A stretch of 6,472 bases of DNA from contig JAPLSD010000435.1 of NCBI GenBank assembly GCA_026398835.1, positions 1 to 6,472 of the forward strand, in the 5' to 3' direction. The stretch comes from Pseudomonas sp. (lineage in GTDB: Bacteria > Pseudomonadota > Gammaproteobacteria > Pseudomonadales > Pseudomonadaceae). The position numbers were made by a program, and so were the translations under genes. The notes under the pieces were generated by a model, which worked only from the letters and a program-made list of their open reading frames with translations, made no database searches and had not been told where the DNA came from. Numbering within the stretch: position 1 is the first letter of the stretch; each line of letters opens with the position of its first letter. Below are positions 1-6,472 of the stretch, piece by piece.

Positions 1-684
1 ATCAGCACGGTTTTCACCGCCTATGACGTGTTGCCGGACCAATCCGCGCCGCCCGCCGAACACCTCCTTGATCTGGACAAAAAACTCGCCTGGGCCGCCG
101 AGCTCGACCCACGCTTCGTCAATGTTCTGGCCGGCAATGACCGCTGGCCACTGGCGCAGCAGGTGGAGTTCTTTGGCCAGGCCATGACGCTTGCACGCAA
201 GCATGGGCAAGTCTGCAGCTTTGAAACCCACCGCTCGCGCTCACTGTTCAACCCCTGGCTGACCCTTGAGCTGATCCGGCAGCTGCCTGATTTGCTGTTC
301 ACCAGCGATATCAGCCATTGGGTCGTCACCTGCGAACGCTTGTTGAATGACCCTGCGGATGACCTGAGTGCCTTCGTCGAGCGCGTGCACCACATCCAGG
401 CCCGAGTCGGGTATGACCAGGGCCCGCAGGTTCCCCATCCCGCGGCCCCCGAATACGCCCGGGAACTGGCCTTCCATCAACAGCACTGGGAGGCCATCTG
501 GCGCTCCCAACAGGCTCGCGGCTATCAGGTCAGCACCCTGACGCCAGAGTTCGGCGCCGACGGCTATTTGCATCATCTGCCCTTCACCAATGTGCCGGTC
601 GCCGACTTGTGGTCGCTGAACATCTGGATGGCCAAAACAGAGCGCGAACACTTCGATCGCTTCAACCACTCAACCTTCCAGTGA
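1..684 (+). CDS. Xylose isomerase-like TIM-barrel protein (sugar phosphate isomerase/epimerase family), 5' end missing
   Basis: The reading frame is open from the first base, so the gene starts upstream; 227 residues are visible. Family members are usually about 270-300 residues, so some 50-80 are probably missing. A GTG at 28 is in frame but is internal, since family-like sequence precedes and spans it. The protein resembles the AP endonuclease 2/xylose isomerase-like TIM barrels, cytoplasmic enzymes that use a divalent metal to isomerise or epimerise sugars and related polyols. Counting from the window edge, likely metal or substrate residues are E75 (FETHRSR), D103 and H106 (SDISHW), H131 (HHIQARVGY) and E183 (TPEFGADGY), in the order and rough spacing expected for the C-terminal half of the barrel. 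Position 133 is Gln where I recall related proteins having His (HIHARVGY). The TGA stop overlaps the ribosome binding site of the next gene, implying a shared transcript. The fold is well supported; the substrate is unknown. Confidence 0.8.
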   Translation: MSTVFTAYDVLPDQSAPPAEHLLDLDKKLAWAAELDPRFVNVLAGNDRWPLAQQVEFFGQAMTLARKHGQVCSFETHRSRSLFNPWLTLELIRQLPDLLFTSDISHWVVTCERLLNDPADDLSAFVERVHHIQARVGYDQGPQVPHPAAPEYARELAFHQQHWEAIWRSQQARGYQVSTLTPEFGADGYLHHLPFTNVPVADLWSLNIWMAKTEREHFDRFNHSTFQ

Positions 685-696
685 GGTTTTTGCGTC

Positions 697-1755
697 ATGC
701 CTGAGAAGATCAATAACAGTGCGACCCGAGCCAACTTCAACAGGATTCCGGTGGTGGATATTGCCGGTCTGTTCAGCATCGAACGGGAACATCGACTGGC
801 CGTCGCGGAGCAGCTCGGGTTGGCCGCCAGTGACGTCGGCTTTCTCTACATCACCAGCCACGGCATTGAGCCACAGCTGATCGCCAACTTGCGCCAGGCT
901 GCCAAGGACTATTTCGATCAGCCCTTAGACACCAAGATGCAGCACTACATTGGCACCTCGAAGACTCATAAGGGCTTTGTTCCGGAAGGCGAAGAGGTTT
1001 ACGCCAAGGGCAAACCGGATCACAAGGAAGCCTTCGATATTGGCTTCGAAGTCCCGGCAGACGACCCGCTGGTGCTGGCCAACACCCCTCTGCTCGGGCC
1101 GAATGAATGGCCGTCGCTACCCGGTTTCAAGGAAGCGGTACAGGCCTACTACGCGGCGATTTTCGATCTCGGTCGACGGCTGTTCGGTGGCTTCGCCCTG
1201 GCATTGGGCCTGGAGGAAGACTATTTCGACAGCATGGTCACCCGACCGCCATCAAAGTTGCGGCTGATCCACTACCCCTTCGATGACACCGTCCAGGAAG
1301 CACCCGGTATTGGTGCGCACACCGACTATGAGTGCTTCACCATTTTGCTGGCCGACAAACCGGGATTGGAGGTGATGAACAACCTCGGCCAATGGATCGA
1401 TGCACCGCCCATTCCAGACGCTTTCGTGGTGAACATCGGCGACATGCTCGAAGTCATGACCGCGGGCGCTTTCGTGGCGACCGCTCACCGTGTGCGCGCA
1501 GTGAGCGAAGAGCGCTACTCGTTCCCGTTGTTCTATGCCTGCGACTTCCATACCCAGATCAAACCACTGCCGAGTTTTGCCAAGGCCGGGCATGAATATG
1601 AACAAATCGCCATCGGTGAACACATGTATGGCCAGGCTTTGCAGACTTACCAATACCTGCGCAAGCGGGTCGAAGCTGGCGAAATCCAGCTTCCAGAAAA
1701 GGCCCGTAAGCCATCGAGCTTCGGACATTTGAAAAACCAGGCGCAGCCTTCCTGA
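697..1755 (+). CDS. Isopenicillin N synthase-family non-haem Fe(II) (2-oxoglutarate-dependent type) oxygenase
   Basis: A 352-residue cytoplasmic oxygenase, normal length for the family. The N-terminal DIOX_N domain begins near residue 16 with [11 protein letters not shown]. The double-stranded beta-helix core carries the iron triad H208-x-D210 (GAHTDYECF) and H264 (TAHRVR), followed by R273-Y-S275 (RYSFPLFY), the RxS pair that normally holds the 2-oxoglutarate carboxylate. All catalytic residues are intact. Enzymes of this family use Fe(II) and O2, usually with 2-oxoglutarate, for hydroxylation, desaturation or ring closure. Despite the family name, a penicillin pathway is not implied, and it does not closely resemble the P. 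syringae ethylene-forming enzyme as I remember it. The ATG at 697 is chosen because GAGG at 683-686 lies 10 nt upstream, overlapping the stop of the preceding gene. An amino-acid-type importer follows directly, so the substrate may be an imported amino acid derivative; that is inference. Confidence 0.9.
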   Translation: MPEKINNSATRANFNRIPVVDIAGLFSIEREHRLAVAEQLGLAASDVGFLYITSHGIEPQLIANLRQAAKDYFDQPLDTKMQHYIGTSKTHKGFVPEGEEVYAKGKPDHKEAFDIGFEVPADDPLVLANTPLLGPNEWPSLPGFKEAVQAYYAAIFDLGRRLFGGFALALGLEEDYFDSMVTRPPSKLRLIHYPFDDTVQEAPGIGAHTDYECFTILLADKPGLEVMNNLGQWIDAPPIPDAFVVNIGDMLEVMTAGAFVATAHRVRAVSEERYSFPLFYACDFHTQIKPLPSFAKAGHEYEQIAIGEHMYGQALQTYQYLRKRVEAGEIQLPEKARKPSSFGHLKNQAQPS

Positions 1756-1786
1756 AACCCTGTCGTCGGCCACTACGTCCCTACAT

Positions 1787-1791
1787 TGGAG
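1787..1791 (+). promoter_or_regulatory. Ribosome binding site of the solute-binding protein
   Basis: TGGAG lies 9 nt before the ATG at 1801. It overlaps an in-frame TTG at 1786 that could be mistaken for the start, and it makes the ATG the better choice. The rest of the 45-nt gap (1756-1800) shows no hairpin or clear promoter. Confidence 0.7.
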
Positions 1792-1800
1792 TCTCTGAAC

Positions 1801-2598
1801 ATGTTCACTAACAACACCGCATCGCGCCTGACCCTGCTTGCCGCCGGCCTGCTCTGCGCCACTGCCAGCTTTGCCGCCACCGCCACACCGGGCCAGCTGA
1901 AGATTGGCATGGAAATCACCTACCCGCCGTTTGAATCCTATGACAGCCAGAAGAATATTGTCGGCTCCGATCCGGAACTGGCTCAGGCCCTGGCCAAGCA
2001 GATGCAAGCCAAGGCAGAGTTTGTCGATACCAAGTTCCCCAATCTGATTTCCGGCCTGAATTCCGGGCACTATGACGCGATCATCTCCGGCATGTACATC
2101 ACGCCCGAGCGTCAGACTCAAGCCATGACCATTGGCTACGCCGTGACTGGCGCGGCAATCATGGCTCCAAAAGACAGCGGTCTGAAAGCGCAAACCCCTG
2201 AGGACCTCTGCGGCCTGAAAGTCGGGCTGGAACAAGGCACCACCTGGGTCGCTCAATTGAAGAAACTCTCCACCGAATATTGCGTGCCGAACAACAAGGG
2301 CGCCATCACTGTCAGCGAGTTCCCGTCAGCACCGGAAGTGACCCAGGCCCTGCTGTCGAAAAACATCCAGGCCCAGATGGAAATCGCCGGCGCGGCGAAG
2401 ATGATCGCCGAGCACACCAATGGCCGAGTAGTGATCACCAGCGAGCATCTGGTCTATCCGCAAACCCTCGGCATCTTCGTCAAGAAAGGCAACGACGAGA
2501 CCTATCAGGCGCTGCTGAAAGCGTTTGATGAAGCCAAAAAAAGCGGTGACTACGCAGCTATTCTGAAGAAGTACAACCTGGAAGAAGCGTCCAACTAA
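1801..2598 (+). CDS. Periplasmic solute-binding protein of a polar amino acid-type ABC transporter (SBP_bac_3)
   Basis: A 265-residue precursor that captures a small polar solute in the periplasm and delivers it to the fused transporter encoded next. Residues 1-25 form a signal peptide: short polar start, R9, a hydrophobic core, then ASFA with likely signal peptidase I cleavage after A25. C19 is not in a good lipobox, so the product should be soluble. The mature part has family hallmarks: YPPFE (41-45), [40 protein letters not shown] with R104 at the position that normally binds the ligand carboxylate, and [15 protein letters not shown]137 and C161 could form a disulfide. The segment that normally holds an acidic residue for the alpha-amino group (DAVxxD type) reads [12 protein letters not shown] (189-200), with only E194 acidic, so the ligand may not be an ordinary alpha-amino acid. 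The ATG at 1801 is preferred over TTG 1786 on ribosome binding site spacing. Confidence 0.9.
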   Translation: MFTNNTASRLTLLAAGLLCATASFAATATPGQLKIGMEITYPPFESYDSQKNIVGSDPELAQALAKQMQAKAEFVDTKFPNLISGLNSGHYDAIISGMYITPERQTQAMTIGYAVTGAAIMAPKDSGLKAQTPEDLCGLKVGLEQGTTWVAQLKKLSTEYCVPNNKGAITVSEFPSAPEVTQALLSKNIQAQMEIAGAAKMIAEHTNGRVVITSEHLVYPQTLGIFVKKGNDETYQALLKAFDEAKKSGDYAAILKKYNLEEASN

Positions 2599-2608
2599 GG
2601 CTACGCCC

Positions 2609-2672
2609 CTTCGCGGCTCAGCACGCGCCTACAAAAGCACCGCTCCCTATGTGGAGCGGCTTACCCGCGAAG
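2609..2672. repeat. Degenerate inverted pair of Pseudomonas REP sequences (REPIN/BIME-like)
   Basis: Two imperfect copies of the common Pseudomonas REP core face each other. The right copy (2650-2672, plus strand) reads as TGTGGGAGCGGGCTTGCCCGCGAAG with two single-base deletions and one substitution. The left copy (2609-2633, minus strand) reads as TGTAGGAGCGAGCTTGCTCGCGAAG with about six substitutions. Outer arms CTTCGCGG (2609-2616) and CCGCGAAG (2665-2672) pair perfectly over 8 bp. An inner hairpin pairs CCGCTCC (2640-2646) with GGAGCGG (2653-2659) around a 6-nt loop, and the right copy can instead form GCGG/CCGC (2656-2659 with 2665-2668). Such elements are non-coding and are mobilised in trans by RAYT transposases. 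Its place between binding protein and membrane genes recalls REP elements between malE and malF in E. coli, which protect the upstream message. Confidence 0.75.
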
Positions 2673-2687
2673 ATTTCAATGCGGCTC

Positions 2688-2691
2688 GAGG
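2688..2691 (+). promoter_or_regulatory. Ribosome binding site of the permease/ATPase fusion
   Basis: GAGG ends 5 nt before the ATG at 2697. The in-frame ATGs at 2649 and 2679 lie inside or just beside the REP pair and lack a comparable site, so this signal decides the start. Confidence 0.7.
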
Positions 2692-2696
2692 TACTT

Positions 2697-4235
2697 ATGC
2701 AATTCGATTGGACGTATTTTTTCTCCCTGTTCGCAGACTCTGCCTTCTGGCAAGCCTGTGTCACCGTGATCGAGCTCAGTTCGCTGGCCTGGTTCATCGG
2801 CATGTTGCTGGGTTTTCTCCTGGCCTCGGCCAAGTTGTCTGCGTCGCCCTGGCTTAAATTACCGTCGGCGGTTTACATCTGGTTCTTTCGCAGCATCCCG
2901 CTGCTGGTGCTGGTGGTCTTCGTCTACAACCTGCCGCAGCTATTTCCGATGACCGGCTCGGTACTGTCCAACCCGTTCTACTCCGGGTTGTTCGCGCTGG
3001 TGATAACCGAAGCGGCGTATATGGCAGAGATTCATCGCGGCGGCCTTATCTCGGTAGCCAAGGGTCAGAAAGAGGCCGGGCGTGCTCTGGGTATCAGCTT
3101 CCTGGGCTTGCAGCGTTTGATCGTGATACCTCAAGCCTTCCGCATTTCCCTGCCCACGTTGATCAACGAATACATCACCGTGGTGAAACTGACGTCGCTG
3201 ATCTCGGTGATCTCACTGACCGAACTGCTCACCGTCGGCCAGCGCCTGTACGCGCAAAACTTCCTGGTGATGGAAACCCTCGGCGCGGTAGCGGTGTATT
3301 ACGTGTTTATCGTGAGCGTGTTCGGCTGGTTCTTGCACCGACTGGAACGCTATCTGGATCTGAACCAACGTAAACCACAGACCCTCGACGAAACTGCCGT
3401 GGCCCGACTCAAGGCACAAATCCAACCGCTGACCGCCACCACTGACCTCCCATCCAGGCACGGTGCGGCACCGGTTCTGCAATTGGAAAAAATCCACAAG
3501 CGCTACGGCAATCACGAGGTGCTCAAGGGCATTGACCTGACGGTCGGCAGTGGTCAGGTAATCTCGATCATCGGCCCGTCAGGCTCAGGTAAAACTTCGT
3601 TGATACGCACCATCAACGGCCTGGAAAGTATTGATCAAGGTGAGATCAAGCTGTTCGGCGAAAGCTTCATCCGCCACGACGACACCCCCAACAGCGCCCG
3701 GCTTCGCAGTGGCGTGCGGCATATAGGGATGGTTTTCCAGAACTTCAACCTGTTTCCCCATCGCTGCATTCTCGACAACATCACCCTGGCGCCGCGTTAC
3801 CACGGCAGTGCCAAGCTCTTGAGCGAACAACGTGCCTATGCACTGTTGGATAAGGTCGGGCTGCTGGCCCACGCACACAAATACCCGCATCAGCTTTCCG
3901 GCGGTCAGCAGCAACGCGTAGCGATTGCCCGAGCATTGGCCATGGAGCCGAAGATCATGCTGTTCGACGAGCCGACTTCGGCCCTCGATCCGGAGCTGGT
4001 GGGCGACGTATTGAACGTGATTCGCGATTTGGCAAAAGAAGGTATGACCATGCTGATCGTGACCCACGAGATGGACTTCGCGATGTCGATTTCTGATCGG
4101 GTTATTTTCATGGAAAACGGGCATATTCAGCTGGATGCAAGCCCCTACGCCATACGCAAAGAGCGGGCCGGGGAACGGGTCCGACGCTTCATGGGCCTGA
4201 GCTCCCAGCCCGAAATGCTGCTGGCGGCTGAGTAG
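2697..4235 (+). CDS. Amino acid-type ABC transporter permease fused to its ATP-binding subunit
   Basis: A 512-residue inner membrane protein joining two subunits that are usually separate. Residues 1-220 are a HisM/GlnP-type permease: hydrophobic segments near 17-41, 59-78, 93-110, 155-180 and 195-215, with an EAA-type loop at 126-132 (EAGRALG) that should dock on the ATPase. A polar linker covers about 221-261. The ATPase domain runs from about 262 to the end and is complete: Walker [10 protein letters not shown] with K299, Q-loop Q348 ([11 protein letters not shown]), signature LSGGQQQR (400-407), Walker [11 protein letters not shown] with D424 and E425, and H457 in the switch (IVTHEMDF). 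A homodimer would supply both membrane and both nucleotide-binding halves, so with the binding protein upstream only two polypeptides are needed for import. The ATG at 2697 is chosen over 2649 and 2679 because the latter would translate REP sequence and [12 protein letters not shown] is a typical start for this family. Two tandem TAG codons end the gene. Confidence 0.93.
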   Translation: MQFDWTYFFSLFADSAFWQACVTVIELSSLAWFIGMLLGFLLASAKLSASPWLKLPSAVYIWFFRSIPLLVLVVFVYNLPQLFPMTGSVLSNPFYSGLFALVITEAAYMAEIHRGGLISVAKGQKEAGRALGISFLGLQRLIVIPQAFRISLPTLINEYITVVKLTSLISVISLTELLTVGQRLYAQNFLVMETLGAVAVYYVFIVSVFGWFLHRLERYLDLNQRKPQTLDETAVARLKAQIQPLTATTDLPSRHGAAPVLQLEKIHKRYGNHEVLKGIDLTVGSGQVISIIGPSGSGKTSLIRTINGLESIDQGEIKLFGESFIRHDDTPNSARLRSGVRHIGMVFQNFNLFPHRCILDNITLAPRYHGSAKLLSEQRAYALLDKVGLLAHAHKYPHQLSGGQQQRVAIARALAMEPKIMLFDEPTSALDPELVGDVLNVIRDLAKEGMTMLIVTHEMDFAMSISDRVIFMENGHIQLDASPYAIRKERAGERVRRFMGLSSQPEMLLAAE

Positions 4236-4240
4236 TAGAC

Positions 4241-4252
4241 GTGGGAGCTGGC
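4241..4252 (+). repeat. Possible half-REP remnant
   Basis: GTGGGAGCTGGC matches the first 12 bases of a REP variant I recall from Pseudomonas (GTGGGAGCTGGCTTGCCAGC), but the second palindrome arm is absent. It is short and may be chance. A 5-bp hairpin, CGTGG (4240-4244) with CCACG (4252-4256), overlaps it. Confidence 0.3.
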
Positions 4253-4261
4253 CACGACTGT

Positions 4262-4289
4262 GTGGTGAGAGGTCAAATTCTCTCACCAC
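4262..4289. terminator. Perfect 10-bp hairpin between convergent genes, likely bidirectional terminator
   Basis: GTGGTGAGAG (4262-4271) and CTCTCACCAC (4280-4289) are exact reverse complements around an 8-nt loop. The hairpin sits 26 nt past the stop of the permease/ATPase gene and 15 nt past the stop of recD, where two converging transcripts need to end. Neither strand has a clear T-run after the stem, so it is not a textbook intrinsic terminator; it may instead stop exonuclease trimming of 3' ends. Confidence 0.5.
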
Positions 4290-4304
4290 CGTCACTGCAC
4301 CCGA

Positions 4305-6389
4305 TCACCCCAACTCCAGCATCAACCCGCTCAAGCGTTTCACCTTGCGCCGCACGGCCTCTTCGAACACACCTGGCCTTGGCTCAATCAGACTGAACCA
4401 GTCCTTGGCCCGGGTAATCCCGGTGTAGATCAGCTCCTTGGTCAGCACCGGATTCAAGGCATCCGGAAGGATCAACGCGGTGTGGGCGAATTCAGAACCC
4501 TGGGATTTGTGCACGGTCATGGCGTACACGGTTTCCACGTCATTAAGCCGGCTGGGTAACACAAAGCGCACGCCGCCCTGACCATCGTTACGCGGGAACG
4601 CCACGCGCAGCACCTGGCGGGCCTGCGAGCCGTCATGCTCCGGCAGTTTCAGTGCAATGCCAATGTCACCATTCATCAAGCCGAGGCCGTAATCGTTGCG
4701 GGTCATCAGCACCGGGCGACCTTCGTACCATTGCTGATCGCTGTCGATCAGCCTGGCCTTGAGCAACGCGCTGGTGATGCGCAGATTCAAACCATCAACG
4801 CCCCAAGGGCCCTTGCGCACCGCACATAACAACTGGAAAGCATCGAAGGCGTGCAACACCTCGCGCGCCCATTCGGTCCAGCGCGGATCCTCGAGCGCGG
4901 TGTCGACTGCAGGTCGTTGGTTGCGCAGAAGGCTCAAGTAATGCCGATAACCCTGTGGACCTTCGCCATGCCCTTCAAGCAATAGCCGCTCCAGCGCGCG
5001 ATCCTGCTCACCCTTGAGCGCCAGCGAGAACAAATCAGCATGAGTGCGAATGGCCAGCAGTTTGCGCGCCTCCTCGGCCTGCTGCTGATTGACCCAACGC
5101 GCCAACTGGCCAATACCGCTACCCTCACCGAAGCGCCGCGAGTGGCGCAACATCACCACTTGCTGAGCCAACGGGTGAACGCCCTCGGTGTCCTCCTGCA
5201 ATCCGCTGGCACCCAAATGTTCACCGCTGACGGTCTCCAGCCAGTCGCGAGTCTGCGGGCTGTACCAACCAGCCTCGGCATCGCGGCACAAATCACCGAG
5301 TACCGCGCCAGCCTCCACCGAGGCCAGCTGATCCTTGTCGCCGAGCAACACCAGACGGGCATGCGCCGGCAAGGCATCGAGCAGATTGGCCATCATCTCC
5401 AGGTCGATCATCGAGGCTTCGTCGACCACCAGTACATCCAGTGGCAAACGATTACCCGCGTGGTGACGGAAATGCCGGGTGCCGGGTCGGCTGCCCAGCA
5501 AGCGGTGCACGGTGGTGACTTCAGACGGGATCTTGTCCCGCACACTGTCAGCGACCTCCAGCGTTCGAACCTGTTGGCTGATGGATTCGGTCAGTCGTGC
5601 GGCAGCCTTGCCGGTAGGTGCGGCGAGACGGATTCTCAGCGGTTTCCCGGACTCCACGGCCGGCGCCTGCAACAGCGCCAGCAGGCGTACGACGGTAGTG
5701 GTCTTGCCGGTACCGGGCCCGCCGGTGACGATGCTGAAAGCACCGCGAGTCGCCAGAGCGCAGGCGAGTTTCTGCCAATCGATCGACGCTCCGCTCTTGG
5801 TCGCACCGAACAAACCACTCAAGCGCTCTGGCAGATCATCAGGCGTTGCTTCGTGGACCGCGAGGCGTTGGCGCAGCGCGGTATCAATGCGCCGTTCGTA
5901 AGCCCAGTAACGCCGCAAGTACAGACGCTTGCCGGATAACACCAACGGCCGCTGCTGTGCTTCGTCAGAGCGATCGACTGCCAACGCCACCAACCGGCTG
6001 GACGCCAGCACCTTGCACCAGTGCGCGCCGTCCAGCGCTTCGAGCAGTTGCGAAGGCAACAGCATGGAGCCGGTCTGTACATCCCCTTCTGGCGGCAACG
6101 ACAGGGCGAAGTCCGGCTCCTTGAGGGTTTCAAACACATCCAGACAGACGTGGCCGTGACCCAGTTGGTGACTGGTCAACGTCGCCGCCAACAACACCAG
6201 TGGATCGCCGTGGGGTTCCAGTTCGTGAAGGAAAGCGACAAATGCTTTGTCCAACGCCCTCAGCCAACCGCGTTCGACCCAGCGCCCAAGCAACAGCAGC
6301 AGATCTTCGGCTCGACTCAGCGGTGCCAGATCCGCCAGGCTTTCAGCGGCCAATGGGGTGGGCAGCAAATCGGCAAAGGAACGACTCAT
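4305..6389 (-). CDS. recD: RecD, 5'-to-3' helicase subunit of exodeoxyribonuclease V (RecBCD)
   Basis: A 694-residue superfamily 1B helicase. In RecBCD it travels on the 5'-ended strand during processing of double-strand breaks and controls nuclease activity before and after Chi. The N-terminal region (about 1-200) corresponds to the part that contacts RecC in E. coli. The motor motifs are all present: Walker A GGPGTGKT (223-230, K229), DEAS (D323, E324), GDKDQ (350-354), RHSRRF (415-420), TVHKSQGSEF (from 625) and YTGITRAKDW (655-664, with R660). It is longer than E. coli RecD (608 residues), which fits Pseudomonas forms. The start is ATG 6389, supported by AGGGAG 7 nt upstream and by a 4-nt ATGA overlap with recB. 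A TTG at 6410 would add seven residues but lies upstream of that binding site. Translational coupling to recB is likely. No defect is visible. Confidence 0.96.
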   Translation of the reverse strand: MSRSFADLLPTPLAAESLADLAPLSRAEDLLLLLGRWVERGWLRALDKAFVAFLHELEPHGDPLVLLAATLTSHQLGHGHVCLDVFETLKEPDFALSLPPEGDVQTGSMLLPSQLLEALDGAHWCKVLASSRLVALAVDRSDEAQQRPLVLSGKRLYLRRYWAYERRIDTALRQRLAVHEATPDDLPERLSGLFGATKSGASIDWQKLACALATRGAFSIVTGGPGTGKTTTVVRLLALLQAPAVESGKPLRIRLAAPTGKAAARLTESISQQVRTLEVADSVRDKIPSEVTTVHRLLGSRPGTRHFRHHAGNRLPLDVLVVDEASMIDLEMMANLLDALPAHARLVLLGDKDQLASVEAGAVLGDLCRDAEAGWYSPQTRDWLETVSGEHLGASGLQEDTEGVHPLAQQVVMLRHSRRFGEGSGIGQLARWVNQQQAEEARKLLAIRTHADLFSLALKGEQDRALERLLLEGHGEGPQGYRHYLSLLRNQRPAVDTALEDPRWTEWAREVLHAFDAFQLLCAVRKGPWGVDGLNLRITSALLKARLIDSDQQWYEGRPVLMTRNDYGLGLMNGDIGIALKLPEHDGSQARQVLRVAFPRNDGQGGVRFVLPSRLNDVETVYAMTVHKSQGSEFAHTALILPDALNPVLTKELIYTGITRAKDWFSLIEPRPGVFEEAVRRKVKRLSGLMLELG

Positions 6390-6472
6390 AGCAATACTCC
6401 CTGTTCCCAAGCGGGTTCGGCCTTGGGCTGTTCCGGTTTACCCTGGAACAGCCGATCCAGACGTTCGATCAA
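6386..6472 (-). CDS. recB: RecB C-terminus (exodeoxyribonuclease V beta subunit), 5' part outside the window
   Basis: Only the last 28 codons and the TGA stop are present, read leftward from the window end. The peptide begins LIERLDRLFQGKPEQPKAEP and ends WEQGVLL. The LIERLDRLF stretch resembles the last helix of RecB (LIDGMDEMF in E. coli as I remember it). The assignment rests mainly on position: this frame is open to the window edge and its TGA overlaps the recD ATG as ATGA, the usual recB-recD arrangement. RecB is the 3'-to-5' helicase and nuclease subunit; its catalytic parts lie outside the window. Confidence 0.82.
   Translation of the reverse strand: MIERLDRLFQGKPEQPKAEPAWEQGVLL
6397..6402 (-). 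promoter_or_regulatory. Ribosome binding site of recD, inside the recB 3' end
   Basis: On the minus strand AGGGAG stands 7 nt before the ATG at 6389. It fixes the recD start at that ATG and lies within the last codons of recB, which fits coupled translation of the two subunits. Confidence 0.75.

Noticed and set aside
697..1755. Ethylene-forming enzyme or true isopenicillin N synthase
   Set aside because: The core motifs are shared by the whole family, but the sequence around them does not match the P. syringae ethylene-forming enzyme as I remember it, and no beta-lactam pathway genes are nearby.
1801..1875. Possible lipoprotein signal at C19 of the binding protein
   Set aside because: The residues before C19 are Leu-Leu rather than the small residue needed at -1, and a good signal peptidase I site (ASFA) follows.
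1252..2256. A 334-codon open frame on the minus strand across the oxygenase and binding-protein genes
   Set aside because: It runs through two well-supported genes and the gap between them, and its translation shows no recognisable domain; it is a shadow of GC-rich coding sequence.
2649..2696. Longer N-terminus of the permease/ATPase starting at ATG 2649
   Set aside because: The 16 extra codons lie over and just after the REP pair and lack a ribosome binding site; ATG 2697 has GAGG at 5 nt and a family-like start.
3585..4295. A 236-codon open frame on the minus strand opposite the ATPase domain
   Set aside because: The opposite strand encodes an intact ABC ATPase; this frame has no family features and starts within the intergenic hairpin region.
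5040..5939. A 299-codon open frame on the plus strand opposite recD
   Set aside because: It lies wholly antisense to conserved helicase motifs, has low-complexity composition rich in Gln, Arg and Ala, and resembles no family; high GC makes such open frames common.

Overview
The window looks like GC-rich gammaproteobacterial chromosome, most likely Pseudomonas and probably the P. fluorescens group. This rests on three things: a RecBCD-type RecD that matches the long Pseudomonas form, a REP-like repeat pair with the TGTGGGAGCGGGCTTGCCCGCGAA-type core common in fluorescent pseudomonads, and the style of the amino-acid-type ABC transporter genes. The species cannot be fixed from the sequence alone.

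Left two thirds (1-4235, plus strand): four genes run in one direction and look like one operon. They are the 3' part of a xylose-isomerase-like TIM-barrel protein (1-684), an isopenicillin N synthase-family non-haem iron oxygenase (697-1755), a secreted solute-binding protein of the polar amino acid type (1801-2598), and a single polypeptide that fuses ABC permease to ABC ATPase (2697-4235). The gaps are 12, 45 and 98 nt. The 98-nt gap holds a degenerate inverted pair of REP sequences (REPIN/BIME-like). The binding protein and the fused permease/ATPase should together make a compact high-affinity importer for a small polar, amino-acid-like compound. The two enzymes upstream probably act on that compound or a product of it. 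The substrate is not identifiable from the sequence. The operon promoter lies outside the window.

Middle (4236-4304): a 69-nt convergent intergenic region with a half-REP-like scrap and a perfect 10-bp hairpin, which is the likely shared transcription end point.

Right third (4305-6472, minus strand): recD, the 5'-to-3' helicase subunit of the RecBCD recombination nuclease, preceded by the last 28 codons of recB. The two genes overlap by 4 nt (ATGA). This is ordinary housekeeping DNA repair.

I see no tRNA, rRNA, CRISPR array, insertion sequence or phage gene. The most unusual items are the uncharacterised enzyme-plus-transporter operon, a Gln where I expect a His in the TIM-barrel protein, a ligand-site departure in the binding protein, and the REP pair inside the transporter operon.
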